Below are positions 1 to 9,495 of a DNA stretch of 64,000 bases, one piece after another (position 1 is the first letter of the stretch; every line of letters starts with the position of its first letter). The notes below the pieces were generated by a model. It worked only from the letters and a program-made list of their open reading frames with translations, had not been told where the DNA came from and did no database searches. Made by a program: the position numbers and the translations under genes. The stretch comes from JAUIET01 sp039111475. Its GTDB lineage: Bacteria > Pseudomonadota > Gammaproteobacteria > Pseudomonadales > JAUIET01. The stretch lies in the NCBI GenBank assembly GCA_039111475.1, contig JBCCIP010000013.1, forward strand, positions 57,835 through 121,834. Direction: 5' to 3'.

Positions 1-1
1 G

Positions 2-70
2 GCTGAGGAAGGTGATACCCAGCCGGCGCCCAAAACAGCACAGAATGGCAAAGGTGGCCCAAAAGAATAG
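2..70 (+). CDS. C-terminal tail of probable ClpX (partial)
   Basis: An open frame enters from the left edge and stops at the TAG at 68-70. It encodes 22 residues, a polar tail (AEEGDTQPAP...GGPKE) rich in Gly, Lys and Glu. Such a tail carries no diagnostic motif. The call rests on position: the next gene is lon, and clpX is the usual upstream neighbour of lon in gammaproteobacteria. ClpX is the AAA+ unfoldase partner of ClpP. It could be the tail of another gene; the bases to the left would settle it. Confidence 0.5.
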   Translation, partial: AEEGDTQPAPKTAQNGKGGPKE

Positions 71-111
71 CCTGACCAGGGCGATCTAAACGCCCGCGCC
101 GCTGCAGTAGC

Positions 112-137
112 AAAAACCCGCTTAAGCCGGATTTTTT
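112..137 (+). terminator. Rho-independent terminator after the clpX tail
   Basis: An A-tract at 112-116 is followed by a short CCG/CGG stem with a CTTAAGC loop and then a run of T. It lies about 40 bases after the TAG at 70 and before lon. The GC stem is only three pairs, extended by A-T pairs, so termination may be partial. Confidence 0.55.
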
Positions 138-214
138 AGCGCCTTTTTCACAAGCATTGCGGCTTGGCATCCTGTATATTGACGACTTCTACCGTTCGTC
201 TTTTATCGTTGTAT

Positions 215-2632
215 ATGCCTGATTCAGAAACAATTATTGATCTTCCCTTGCTGCCGCTTCGAGATGTTGTGGTTTACCCTCACATGGTGATTCCGCTGTT
301 TGTTGGCCGCGAAAAATCGATTGAAGCGCTGGAAGCGGCAATGGCCAATGACAAACATATTCTACTGGTCGCGCAACGTGATGCCGGGCTGGATGACCCC
401 ATCGTTGAAGATCTTTATGAAATTGGTACGGTCGCCAATATATTGCAGTTGTTAAAGCTGCCTGATGGCACAGTAAAGGTTCTGGTTGAGGGTATTAGTC
501 GCTGTGCTATCGATAGCGTCGACAGCGACGGTGTTTACTTCCAGGCGCGAGCAATTGAGCTGGATGAAGGCAAGGTTGAGAAGGCCGAAGCAGAGGCCTA
601 TGTAGCAACCTTACAGAAAGATTTCGAGCAATACGTAAAATTGACCAAGAAGGTGCCCAAGGAAGTTCTATCATCGCTCACCGGGATAGATGATCCCGGG
701 CGGTTATCAGACACAGTGGCGTCTCATATGGCACTTACCGTCGACCAAAAACAGGAGTTGTTGGAAGTAGCCAATATCGAGCTGCGTATAGAACAACTGT
801 TGGGCTTGATGGAAGCTGAACTGGATTTGATTCACGTCGAAAAACGAGTACGTGGGCGAGTCAAGAAGCAGATGGAGAAAAGCCAACGCGAGTATTACTT
901 GAATGAGCAAATGAAAGCCATTCAAAAAGAAATTGGCGACATGGACGAAGTGCCTAACGAAGTTGATGCATTACAGCAGCGCGTCGAAGATTCCGGAATG
1001 CCTAAAGAGGCGCGAGAAAAAACTGATGCCGAATTGGCCAAACTAAAAATGATGTCGCCCATGTCGGCTGAAGCATCTGTGGTCAGAAGCTACATCGACT
1101 GGATGGTCAACATTCCTTGGAAGAAGCGCAGTCGTGTTCAGTTAGACTTAAAGCGGGCAGAAAAAATTCTTGATGAAGACCACTACGGCCTTGAAGAGGT
1201 CAAAGATAGAATTCTTGAATATCTGGCCGTGCAAAAACGCGTAAAGAAATTAAAAGGCCCGGTATTGTGTCTGGTTGGACCTCCCGGTGTTGGTAAAACG
1301 TCGCTGGGCGAGTCGATCGCAAGAGCGACCAATAGAAAATTTGTTCGTATGGCTCTTGGTGGCGTGCGAGACGAGGCCGAAATACGCGGTCATCGTCGCA
1401 CTTACATTGGCTCACTGCCTGGTAAAGTTCTTCAGAAAATGTCCAAAGCCGGAGTAAGAAACCCTCTGTTTTTGTTGGATGAAATCGACAAAATGGGCAT
1501 GGACCATAGAGGCGATCCGGCTTCTGCGCTGCTAGAAGTACTGGATCCTGAGCAAAACCACAGTTTTAACGATCACTACCTTGAGGTAGATTATGATTTG
1601 TCGGATGTGATGTTTATCTGCACGTCTAACTCGATGAACATCCCAGCGCCGTTACTTGATCGAATGGAAGTAATTCGATTGCCGGGTTATACCGAAGACG
1701 AAAAGCTGAATATCGCGCATCGCTATCTTGAGCCCAAGCAAGTGCGACAGAATGGCTTGAAAGACGGCGAAATCAATATTGAAGAATCTGCTGTGATCGA
1801 CCTGATCCGTTATTACACCAGAGAAGCAGGTGTTCGTGGATTGGAGCGAGAGATAGCCAAAGTATGTCGCAAAGTTGTCAAAGAATTGACGATTGACGAG
1901 AGTAAAACGCCGATCAATGTCGACAAGGAGAGTCTGGAAGATTACTGCGGTGTGCACAAGTTCAGTTATGGTGTAGCGGAAAAGCTTAACAAGGTAGGCC
2001 AGGTGACCGGACTTGCCTGGACCCAGGTTGGTGGTGAGCTGCTCACCATTGAAGCGGCTTGTGTGGCGGGCAAGGGCGTGCAGGTGAAAACCGGCTCGCT
2101 CGGTGATGTGATGCTGGAGTCGATTCAGGCGGCCACTACTGTGGTTCGAAGCAGGGCCCAGGTGTTAGGCATAAAATCTGATTTCCACGAGAAGTTTGAC
2201 ATTCATGTGCACGTACCTGAAGGAGCAACGCCAAAAGATGGACCCAGCGCTGGGATAGGAATGTGTACGGCATTGGTGTCGGCATTGACCAATATTCCAG
2301 TTCGCTCCGACATTGCGATGACAGGTGAAATAACGCTGCGTGGGCAGGTCTTGAAGATTGGTGGCTTAAAAGAAAAGCTTCTCGCAGCTCACCGCGGTGG
2401 AATTCGTTGCGTTGTTATTCCCGACGAGAATGAGCGTGATTTAAAGGAGATACCAGACAATATCAAGCAAGATCTTGAAATTAAGCCGGTAAAGTGGATT
2501 GATCAGGTGCTTGAACTGGCGCTGGAGCACATGCCTGAACCCCTCTCGGATGAAGATTTTTATCCTGCAACTGAAAAGAAAACCTCAGTTGAAGGTGAAA
2601 GGCGTGGAAAAGTCAGGCCAAAAGCACACTGA
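215..2632 (+). CDS. lon: ATP-dependent protease Lon
   Basis: Cytosolic AAA+ serine protease that degrades misfolded and regulatory proteins. The ATG at 215 gives 805 aa and the usual N-terminus (LPLLPLRDVVVYPHMVIPLF); the frame opens 17 codons earlier at a TTG, but that extension is unlike Lon. The N-terminal substrate domain covers about 1-300. Walker A GPPGVGKT is at 355-362 and Walker B (LFLLDEIDK) near 418-426. The protease domain carries Ser678 in KDGPSAG and Lys721, the catalytic dyad, nearly the E. coli numbering. It sits between the clpX tail and hupB, the common order. No strong Shine-Dalgarno or clear heat-shock promoter is visible. Confidence 0.97.
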   Translation: MPDSETIIDLPLLPLRDVVVYPHMVIPLFVGREKSIEALEAAMANDKHILLVAQRDAGLDDPIVEDLYEIGTVANILQLLKLPDGTVKVLVEGISRCAIDSVDSDGVYFQARAIELDEGKVEKAEAEAYVATLQKDFEQYVKLTKKVPKEVLSSLTGIDDPGRLSDTVASHMALTVDQKQELLEVANIELRIEQLLGLMEAELDLIHVEKRVRGRVKKQMEKSQREYYLNEQMKAIQKEIGDMDEVPNEVDALQQRVEDSGMPKEAREKTDAELAKLKMMSPMSAEASVVRSYIDWMVNIPWKKRSRVQLDLKRAEKILDEDHYGLEEVKDRILEYLAVQKRVKKLKGPVLCLVGPPGVGKTSLGESIARATNRKFVRMALGGVRDEAEIRGHRRTYIGSLPGKVLQKMSKAGVRNPLFLLDEIDKMGMDHRGDPASALLEVLDPEQNHSFNDHYLEVDYDLSDVMFICTSNSMNIPAPLLDRMEVIRLPGYTEDEKLNIAHRYLEPKQVRQNGLKDGEINIEESAVIDLIRYYTREAGVRGLEREIAKVCRKVVKELTIDESKTPINVDKESLEDYCGVHKFSYGVAEKLNKVGQVTGLAWTQVGGELLTIEAACVAGKGVQVKTGSLGDVMLESIQAATTVVRSRAQVLGIKSDFHEKFDIHVHVPEGATPKDGPSAGIGMCTALVSALTNIPVRSDIAMTGEITLRGQVLKIGGLKEKLLAAHRGGIRCVVIPDENERDLKEIPDNIKQDLEIKPVKWIDQVLELALEHMPEPLSDEDFYPATEKKTSVEGERRGKVRPKAH

Positions 2633-2645
2633 TCACTCGCTGTAC

Positions 2646-2673
2646 TTGACCCGAGTTCAACCGCTTGTATACT
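2646..2673 (+). promoter_or_regulatory. Sigma70-type promoter of hupB
   Basis: TTGACC (2646-2651) and TATACT (2668-2673) are separated by 16 bases. Transcription would begin near 2680, about 50 bases before the hupB GTG. The position fits a gene that is usually strongly expressed on its own. Confidence 0.7.
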
Positions 2674-2730
2674 CTCGCGCGTCGATTTTTGGGTCGAACT
2701 GTTAATTTATTGAATCATAAGGGGTACTTC

Positions 2731-3003
2731 GTGAACAAAACTGAACTAATTGATGCAATTGCCGAATCTGCGGATCTTTCTAAGGCGAGTGCGGCTCGCA
2801 CATTAGAAGCCACACTGGACGCTATTACCGGAGCTTTGCAGCAAGGTGACTCGGTTGCATTAGTAGGTTTTGGAACTTTCCAGGCCAAAGACCGAGCAGC
2901 CAGGACTGGTCGTAATCCACAGACTGGTGAAGCCATGCAGATTCCAGCGGCTAGAGTACCTTCTTTTAAAGCCGGTAAAGCACTGAAAGACGCATTGAAC
3001 TAA
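2731..3003 (+). CDS. hupB: DNA-binding protein HU (HU-beta type)
   Basis: Histone-like nucleoid protein that bends DNA as a dimer. The GTG at 2731 is preceded by AAGGGG at about 2719-2724 and gives exactly 90 aa, the family length; an earlier ATG at 2665 would start upstream of the likely transcription start. The protein begins VNKTELIDAIAESADLSKA, has the core GFGTFQ and the DNA-binding arm motif RTGRNPQTGE, and ends in FKAGKALKDALN. It lies between lon and ppiD, as in many gammaproteobacteria, and has its own promoter. Confidence 0.97.
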   Translation: MNKTELIDAIAESADLSKASAARTLEATLDAITGALQQGDSVALVGFGTFQAKDRAARTGRNPQTGEAMQIPAARVPSFKAGKALKDALN

Positions 3004-3053
3004 ATCGTTCATAGCACCACAACAACTAACCGAAGGACAAGGGGCGGGCGCTC

Positions 3054-4928
3054 ATGCTGCAACGCATTCGCGATAACTCACAGAGTACAATTGCCAAGGG
3101 TATTGTTGCCCTGATGATTGTGCCCTTTGTTTTCTTCGGAATTGATTCTTTTTTCCAGGGCGGCGGCGACAAGAATATAGCCGAGGTCAACGGCACCGAG
3201 ATCACGGAAAGAGAACTTTTGTACGGCATAGATACCCAGAAACGCAGACTTCAAGCGCAGCTCGGCGAGTCATACGATCCGAATATGATCAACGATGCGA
3301 TGTTAAAGCCTCAAGTACTGGAATCTCTGGTCCAACGTGAATTATTTAAAAGCAAGGCCGAAGACCTCGGTATAGTGGCTTCTGATGCCTTGCTTGACCA
3401 GCAAATTGTAGATTCCCCCGAGTTCCAGGAAAATGGACAGTTTTCCAAACTGCGCTATGAAGGGCTGCTTCGTTCTAATGGCTTATTGCCATCCGGCCAT
3501 CGCGATCAACTCCGCACCCAGATCACGGCCAATCATCTGGTAAGCGGTCTTGCGCAATCTGATTTTGCAACCAGCGCTGATGTGGGTATAACCGCTAAAG
3601 TAACTGACCAACGGCGGGATATTCGTTTTATTCGTGTGCCGGCGGTGACTGAAACAGACTTAAAGGCGGTAGACGATGCAGCCATAAAAACCTTTTATGA
3701 AGCTAACCAACAGAGTTACATGAGGCCAGATCAAGTACAGTTGGAGTACTTGCAGTTGAGCATCAGCGACTTTCACACACAGGTAAGTGATGCCGATGTA
3801 AAAGAGGTCTACGAGCGTGAGAAAGCAGCATATGAACCGGAATTAGAGCGCTCGATCGCGCATATTCTTATCAATGTAGACGAGCCCGAAAATCGAGATG
3901 ATGCGGCGGCGAAAATTGCTGAGGTACAGGCCAAATTGGCGGCAGGCGAAGATTTTGCGGATCTCGCCGGACAGTACTCGGACGACGGTGGTAGTGCTGA
4001 TACTGGCGGCATGCTTGGCCTGGTGACGATCGGACTATTTCCCGAGTTTGACGACGCATTGGCGACAATGACGGCTGGTGACGTTAGCCCGGTTGTGGAA
4101 TCGGAATCAGGTCTGCATCTGATAAAACTGATTGAAGAAACCAGTACTGAATTTCCAAGCTTTGAGTCAAGTCGCGAGCGCATAGAAAGAGATTTGCAAG
4201 CAGCAACTGCAACTCCTGACTACATTGCCCGGGTTGAAGAATTGGAAGATGCAACGTTTGGTGCCGACGATTTGAACCTTGCTGCGGAGGAATTTGAAAT
4301 TCCTTTGCAAACGACTGAGTTCTTTGACCGTAATACGGGGAGTGGAATAGCGTCTCAGCCAGCCGTTCGAAACCTGGCATTCAGTGACGAATTCTTGTCA
4401 GCGGGCCAGAATAGCGAAGGCATTGAACTCGGTGAAGAGTCTGTGGTTATTATTCGGCTGAAGGAATTCCGAACGGCGACTCCGAGACCGTTGATTGAAG
4501 TAAGCGACTCCATTCGCGCTAATTTACGTGCTGAGCGATTGCGTACCGCAACTAACGAGAAGGCCCAGGCTATTCTGGATCTGCTGAAACAGGGTGGCTC
4601 AGTAGAGGAGATCGCGAAATCGCTTGAAGTTGACTGGCAGGTAGAATTACAGGCAGAAAGAAACTCGCTGTCACTGGATCGGTCGATAGTGAATGAGGCG
4701 TTTTCCGCTGACGAGTTCAGCAATGGTCGTGCATTGGTAATTGCTGAGCTTGCGAATGGAGATAATGCCGTTGTTGAAGTGAGTAATGTTCAGGCGGGCA
4801 GCGCTAATCGCATTCCCGGCAGTCAACGACGGGCATTAGGGCAGAGTATTGCGCAAATGTCGGGTAACCGCGCATTCGATGATTATTTCAAAGCAGTGCG
4901 TGCGGCAGCGGATGTTAACATCCCCTGA
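3054..4928 (+). CDS. ppiD: Periplasmic folding chaperone PpiD (SurA_N/parvulin)
   Basis: Inner-membrane-anchored periplasmic chaperone that helps newly exported outer-membrane proteins. The 624-aa protein has a short cytoplasmic start (MLQRIRDNSQS), one membrane helix at about 15-35, a SurA-like chaperone region, and one parvulin-type PPIase domain at about 265-360, recognised by SIAHILI and the GGSADTGGMLGLV segment. A long C-terminal chaperone-like region follows. The length matches the family. It lies 50 bases after hupB with no terminator between, so read-through from the hupB promoter is possible. Confidence 0.95.
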   Translation: MLQRIRDNSQSTIAKGIVALMIVPFVFFGIDSFFQGGGDKNIAEVNGTEITERELLYGIDTQKRRLQAQLGESYDPNMINDAMLKPQVLESLVQRELFKSKAEDLGIVASDALLDQQIVDSPEFQENGQFSKLRYEGLLRSNGLLPSGHRDQLRTQITANHLVSGLAQSDFATSADVGITAKVTDQRRDIRFIRVPAVTETDLKAVDDAAIKTFYEANQQSYMRPDQVQLEYLQLSISDFHTQVSDADVKEVYEREKAAYEPELERSIAHILINVDEPENRDDAAAKIAEVQAKLAAGEDFADLAGQYSDDGGSADTGGMLGLVTIGLFPEFDDALATMTAGDVSPVVESESGLHLIKLIEETSTEFPSFESSRERIERDLQAATATPDYIARVEELEDATFGADDLNLAAEEFEIPLQTTEFFDRNTGSGIASQPAVRNLAFSDEFLSAGQNSEGIELGEESVVIIRLKEFRTATPRPLIEVSDSIRANLRAERLRTATNEKAQAILDLLKQGGSVEEIAKSLEVDWQVELQAERNSLSLDRSIVNEAFSADEFSNGRALVIAELANGDNAVVEVSNVQAGSANRIPGSQRRALGQSIAQMSGNRAFDDYFKAVRAAADVNIP

Positions 4929-4931
4929 ATA

Positions 4932-5684
4932 ATGCTTTCCCTGCCTGCCCAGGAAGCGCATTTTTGGTCATGTCGACCAGACTTGTTACCTACTAGTAAA
5001 CTCGACTATTTAACGCGCATAGGTGCGGTGCTGGACGCAAGCGAACAACAGCGTCGTGATCGGTTTAAGTTTGAGCGCCACGCACTTATGTTTAGTGTGA
5101 GCCACGCCTTGGTTCGATATGTATTGAGCCAATACGCGGATCTAGAGCCTGCCCAGTGGTGTTTCGAAAAGAATCAGCATGGCAAGCCTTACGTCGTTAA
5201 CAGCGGCTTTGAACATCTGCAGTTTAGTTTATCGCACACGGATGGCTATGCTGCAATGGCCATTTGTTCCGATAGCGAGATAGGCTGCGACGTAGAAAAG
5301 CGCCGCGATAATATTAGGGCAGCTGATATCGCCGATCGTTTTTTTTCAAAGCGCGAAGTGGCCGCATTGCTTTCGAATGATGAGGTGTTACAGCACTTTC
5401 GCTTCTTTGATTACTGGTCATTGAAGGAAAGCTACATCAAGGCCAAAGGCAAAGGGCTCGCGATTCCCTTAGGTGATTTTTCGTTTGAGCTTGGTACCAG
5501 ACCCATCACTTTTACAGCAGTATCAGCCTTGGAGGAAGATACCTCCCTGTGGTATTTCGAATTGTTAGACGTGGGTGTCGATCACGCTGCCGCAATTGCC
5601 GCACCACAAGAACTGTTGAAAGTAAAGCGATTCACTGCTGTTCCACTTGAGTCGTTCGAAGAAATACCGCCGGCTTTCCGCTGA
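4932..5684 (+). CDS. Sfp-type 4'-phosphopantetheinyl transferase
   Basis: Moves the 4'-phosphopantetheine arm of CoA onto a Ser of carrier proteins. The 250-aa length fits the two-lobed Sfp class. GCDVE at 118-122 supplies the Mg-binding acidic residues, and WSLKESYIKAKGKGL at 162-176 supplies the second signature with Lys-Glu. FSLSHTDG at 98-105 is the CoA-binding segment. It begins three bases after the ppiD stop, so it is probably co-transcribed. No polyketide or nonribosomal peptide genes lie nearby, so it may serve fatty-acid carrier protein or a distant cluster. Confidence 0.9.
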   Translation: MLSLPAQEAHFWSCRPDLLPTSKLDYLTRIGAVLDASEQQRRDRFKFERHALMFSVSHALVRYVLSQYADLEPAQWCFEKNQHGKPYVVNSGFEHLQFSLSHTDGYAAMAICSDSEIGCDVEKRRDNIRAADIADRFFSKREVAALLSNDEVLQHFRFFDYWSLKESYIKAKGKGLAIPLGDFSFELGTRPITFTAVSALEEDTSLWYFELLDVGVDHAAAIAAPQELLKVKRFTAVPLESFEEIPPAFR

Positions 5685-5741
5685 TTTAGTCGGTTTGCTG
5701 CGTCGCTGGAAGAGAAATACGCGCCGCTTTCTGATAAACTG

Positions 5742-5767
5742 CTGCGCCTTCTGCGCAAGGTGCGCAG
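5742..5767 (+). other. Hairpin in the leader of the serA-like gene
   Basis: CTGCGCCTT pairs with AAGGTGCGCAG with a small bulge, around a short CTGCGC loop. It ends 35 bases before the serA-like start. There is no following T-run, so it is not a standard terminator; it could affect mRNA stability or be chance in a GC-rich stretch. Confidence 0.3.
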
Positions 5768-5802
5768 ACTGGCTTTTGAAGAAGTAATCATCGGAGTTTC
5801 CC

Positions 5803-6984
5803 TTGCACAAAATTCTTACCCTGAATGCCATTGCGCTGAAAGGCCTTGAGCAATTCCCGCGCTCGCAATACGAAGTTGCCAGTGAGATTGGCAATCCAGA
5901 TGCCATTGTGCTGCGCAGTCACAAACTTGGCGAACAAGAGATCACGCCAGAGGTCAAAGCCATTGCGCGCGCGGGTGCGGGCGTTAACAACATTCCTCTA
6001 GGACCTTGTACTGATCGCGGCATCGTAGTTTTCAATACACCTGGCGCCAATGCGAATGCGGTCAAGGAGTTGGTGTTGGCTGGTTTGCTCCTTGGCTCGC
6101 GTGATATTGCGGGCGGCATGGAATACGTCCGTACTTTAAATGACATTACGGACGACCGTGAACTGAACATGCTTCTTGAAAAGGAAAAGAAACGTTTTAA
6201 AGGCGAAGAGTTGGTTGGCAAGACGCTCGGTGTAGTAGGCTTGGGTGCTATAGGTTCACTGGTTGCGGAAATGGGCTTAATGTTAGGTATGAAGGTAATG
6301 GGCTATGACCCTGCAATCTCGGTGGCTGCTGCGTGGCGTTTGCCCAGTAATGTAGAAAGCATGGAAAACCTGCCCTCACTGGTCGCGAAGGCCGATTTCA
6401 TTAGTCTGCACTTGCCAGTTCTGGACAGCACGCGTGGTTTGATCAATTCAGAGCTCTTGAAACACTTCAAGCCGACAGCACGGTTGATGAACTTTGCCCG
6501 TTCTGAAGTCGTCGATACGCAAGCCGTGGCGCAGGCATTAGAAGAAGACAGGCTGGGCCACTACATTACCGATTTCCCTTCTCCTGAATTGATTCGCGAG
6601 CCTAAAGCTATTCTGATGCCGCATATCGGTGCGAGTACGCTAGAGGCTGAAGAGAACTGTGCGGTGATGGCGGCCATGCAGATACGCGATTTCCTTGAGT
6701 ATGGCAACATCAAGAATTCGGTGAATTTCCCAGCGCTTGCGCTGGAGCCCAGTGAAGGTTATCGCTTGGCTATCAGCAACAGAAACGTGCCTAAAATGTT
6801 GGGGAGCATTCTTGCGATTATTTCGGACCACGACATTAATGTTATAGACATGTTAAACAAGAGTCGCGACGATGTGGCGTATACCTTGATTGATATCGCA
6901 GACAAGCCTGAGGAAGCCCTATTGGATGAGATTCGAGGGATTGATGGCGTTATTAACGTGCGATTAATCGAGCAACCAGCGTAG
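5803..6984 (+). CDS. serA: D-3-phosphoglycerate dehydrogenase (SerA-like, ACT domain)
   Basis: Oxidises 3-phosphoglycerate to 3-phosphohydroxypyruvate, the first step of serine synthesis, in the cytosol with NAD. The 393-aa protein has a split substrate domain, an NAD-binding fold with GLGAIG at 146-151, and a C-terminal ACT domain from about 325 (VPKMLGSILAIISDHDINVI). The start is a TTG at 5803 with CGGAG seven bases upstream; the next in-frame Met would remove conserved N-terminal sequence. DUF1285 follows within seven bases. The short type (about 390 aa) rather than the 520-aa form is typical of one bacterial branch. Confidence 0.92.
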   Translation: MHKILTLNAIALKGLEQFPRSQYEVASEIGNPDAIVLRSHKLGEQEITPEVKAIARAGAGVNNIPLGPCTDRGIVVFNTPGANANAVKELVLAGLLLGSRDIAGGMEYVRTLNDITDDRELNMLLEKEKKRFKGEELVGKTLGVVGLGAIGSLVAEMGLMLGMKVMGYDPAISVAAAWRLPSNVESMENLPSLVAKADFISLHLPVLDSTRGLINSELLKHFKPTARLMNFARSEVVDTQAVAQALEEDRLGHYITDFPSPELIREPKAILMPHIGASTLEAEENCAVMAAMQIRDFLEYGNIKNSVNFPALALEPSEGYRLAISNRNVPKMLGSILAIISDHDINVIDMLNKSRDDVAYTLIDIADKPEEALLDEIRGIDGVINVRLIEQPA

Positions 6985-6991
6985 GTTAATT

Positions 6992-7534
6992 ATGAGTGAG
7001 CTTCAATCGCTGTTTGATACGATTTCTGATATTGAATATCGAAATCTTCCGCCGATTGAGAAATGGCATCCGCAGCGATCAGCTGCAATAGATATTGAAA
7101 TACGCTCTGACGGCAGTTGGTGGCATGAGGGGACGAAAATTGTGCGCAAGGAATTGTGTAAGCTGTTTGCATCGATTCTTCGCTATGAGGAAGATGAGCA
7201 GTTCTATCTGGTGACGCCTGTAGAGAAACTCAGGATTACAGTGGTGGATGCACCATTGATGATCGTTGAGTCAACTCGGTTTACTGACAATCAGTCTATT
7301 TGTCACGTAGCAGTTCGCACGAATATGGATGATTCGCTGCAGCTAGGCGAAGAGCATGCTCTAGAGCTGCGGGCTGATATTCCTTATGTGTATGTGCGGC
7401 GTGGGCTTTGGGCGAAGGTTGGTCGTAGTGTTTATTATGAATGGGTGGAGTGGGGTGAGAAAAAGGTAGAAACCGACCAGCCTTGCCTAGTATTGAAATC
7501 AGGCGGTACGGAATTCTCATTAGGGGGTTTGTAG
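6992..7534 (+). CDS. DUF1285 family protein
   Basis: 180 aa, soluble, no signal peptide. It matches my memory of the DUF1285 family: the start FDTISDIEYRNLPPIEKWHP, the WWHEGTKIVRKELCKLFASI segment, the FYLVTPVEKLRI core and the Trp-rich end. Molecular function is not established. It begins seven bases after the serA-like stop, so it is probably in the same transcript. Confidence 0.8.
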   Translation: MSELQSLFDTISDIEYRNLPPIEKWHPQRSAAIDIEIRSDGSWWHEGTKIVRKELCKLFASILRYEEDEQFYLVTPVEKLRITVVDAPLMIVESTRFTDNQSICHVAVRTNMDDSLQLGEEHALELRADIPYVYVRRGLWAKVGRSVYYEWVEWGEKKVETDQPCLVLKSGGTEFSLGGL

Positions 7535-7604
7535 AGTCCTGTTCACTTCTCAAACAGTCTCTATAACCGATGCTCGATTTAGCACCTAAGTGCCAGTTCG
7601 TTAC

Positions 7605-9236
7605 TTACATATTAGGATAATTCGGCCCGCCACCACCTTCAGGCGTCACCCAAATTATATTCTGGCTTGGGTCCTTGATATCGCATGTTTTGCAATGCAC
7701 ACAGTTTTGGCCATTGATCTGGAATAACTGCTCACCTTCCTTTTCAACCACTTCGTACACACCCGCTGGGCAATAGCGCTGCGCAGGTTCGTCGTACATT
7801 GGAAGATTCTGTGCAATCGGTACTGATGCATCTTTAAGTGTGAGGTGACACGGTTGGTCTTCTTCGTGATTGGTGTTTGACAGAAACACGGAAGACAATT
7901 TATCGAAGCTCAATACCCCGTCTGGTTTTGGGTACTCTATTTTTGCCATGGAAGCCGCTGGCTTCAGTGTTGCATGATCCGGCGTTGTATCGCTCATAGT
8001 GAATGGCAATTTGCCCTGCAGCAACCCTTGATCGATGAACGACAGACCACCGCCTATAATGGCGCCAAACTTGTGCACCATGGGGCCGAAGTTGCGCCAT
8101 TTTTGCAGTTCATCATGCAACCAGGATTTACGAAAGCGATCACCGTAGTTATCCAGATCGGTGCGACCATCGGCACCGCCACTAAGCGCCTCAAACAGCG
8201 TTTCAGCGGCCAACGTGCCGGATTTCATGGCGGTGTGAGTGCCTTTGATGCGCGCAAAGTTTAATGTGCCGGCGTCATCGCCAATCAACAGGCCGCCGGG
8301 GAAACTCATCTTGGGGCGTGCTTGAGGTCCGCCTTTTATCAGAGCCCTGGCGCCGTAAGTGAGCCGCTTGCCACCTTCCAGGTATGCCTTTACTTCGGCT
8401 TGCTGCTTCCATTGCTGGAATTCGTCGAAGGGTGACAGGTGCGGGTTTTCATAACTCAAGGGCACTACGTATCCAAGAGCGACTTGATTGTCTTCCGTGT
8501 GGTAAAGGTAGCTGCCAGAGACTGTCTTCTTAGTACTAGGCCAGCCCATGGTGTGCATTACCAGGCCAGGCCGGTGTTTTGCAGGATCTATCTCCCATAA
8601 CTCTTTGAAGCCTATGCCGTAGTGTTGTGGTTCTTTGCCTTCATCGAGATTGAATTTGCTGATGATCTGCTTACCCAAATGGCCACGACAGCCCTCAGCG
8701 AACACGGTGTACTTGGCGTGCAGTTCCATGCCCAGCATATAGCTGTCTTTTTGTTCGCCAGACTCGCTAACGCCCATGTCACCCGTAGCGATGCCTTTTA
8801 CACTGCCGTCTTCATGATACAAGACTTCTGCCGCTGCAAAGCCAGGGTAGACTTCGACAGCCATCGCTTCAGCTTGCTCAGCCAGCCAGCGACAGACATT
8901 GCCTAGACTGATTACGTAATTGCCGTGGTTGGCCATGCCTGGTGCAAAAATCGTAGGTACCGGAATGGAGGTGTTTTGGTTGAGGTTGAACAGAACTCGG
9001 TCTTTGCTTACCTCGGTAGTGAGAGGTGCTCCACGTTCTTTCCAGTCTGGAAAAAGCTCGTTCATGGCCTTCGGGTCCATAACCGCACCCGAAAGGATGT
9101 GCGCGCCAACTTCTGAGCCTTTCTCAACCACGCATATGGTGATCTCTTGTTCGGCTTCCTGCGCCATGGTGGCCAGTTTGCAGGCGGTGGCCAGCCCCGC
9201 GGGACCTGCGCCAACGACGACCACATCAAATTCCAT
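7605..9236 (-). CDS. Electron transfer flavoprotein-ubiquinone oxidoreductase (ETF-QO)
   Basis: Inner-membrane FAD and 4Fe-4S enzyme that takes electrons from reduced ETF and passes them to quinone. I place the start at the ATG at 9236 (543 aa), preceded by GGAAAGAG at good spacing; a GTG nine codons upstream at 9263 is the alternative. The FAD dinucleotide-binding motif (VVVVGAGPAGLATA) is at the N-terminus. The C-terminus holds the cluster cysteines (CPAGVYEV, then CVHCKTCDIKDP) typical of the family. It is divergent from etfB-etfA, which supply its substrate. Confidence 0.96.
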   Translation of the reverse strand: MEFDVVVVGAGPAGLATACKLATMAQEAEQEITICVVEKGSEVGAHILSGAVMDPKAMNELFPDWKERGAPLTTEVSKDRVLFNLNQNTSIPVPTIFAPGMANHGNYVISLGNVCRWLAEQAEAMAVEVYPGFAAAEVLYHEDGSVKGIATGDMGVSESGEQKDSYMLGMELHAKYTVFAEGCRGHLGKQIISKFNLDEGKEPQHYGIGFKELWEIDPAKHRPGLVMHTMGWPSTKKTVSGSYLYHTEDNQVALGYVVPLSYENPHLSPFDEFQQWKQQAEVKAYLEGGKRLTYGARALIKGGPQARPKMSFPGGLLIGDDAGTLNFARIKGTHTAMKSGTLAAETLFEALSGGADGRTDLDNYGDRFRKSWLHDELQKWRNFGPMVHKFGAIIGGGLSFIDQGLLQGKLPFTMSDTTPDHATLKPAASMAKIEYPKPDGVLSFDKLSSVFLSNTNHEEDQPCHLTLKDASVPIAQNLPMYDEPAQRYCPAGVYEVVEKEGEQLFQINGQNCVHCKTCDIKDPSQNIIWVTPEGGGGPNYPNM

Positions 9237-9495
9237 CGCTTCTCTTTCCAAGGTGTTCTCCACAGGGGTTTCTGGCGGCGGTATTATACAGATCGATTAT
9301 TTCCATGCACAAGCTTATAGGCGGCCTATCTATCTGATACCAAAGGTTTTATGGATTCCGCTTGTCGAGAAGGGGTAAAATATAGGCGTGTGCACTCTTG
9401 ACCTGTACTGCCTTTAGCTGCACCATACAGCGCGGTTTTTTGGCCACATCAAACTATGGGCTTTGAAATCACTTCCAGGCTAAAACGAGATATAC

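Noticed and set aside
150..200. Heat-shock (sigma32) promoter of lon
   Set aside because: No convincing CTTGAA/CCCCAT pair at the right spacing.
8620..8906. Plus-strand ORFs across the ETF-QO gene and similar long opposite-strand frames in lon, ppiD, metH and the gsp genes
   Set aside because: They are antisense or shifted frames of well-supported genes, with no own motifs.
9398..9430. Promoter for etfBA starting with TTGACC
   Set aside because: No acceptable -10 at 16-18 bases; left as a remark only.
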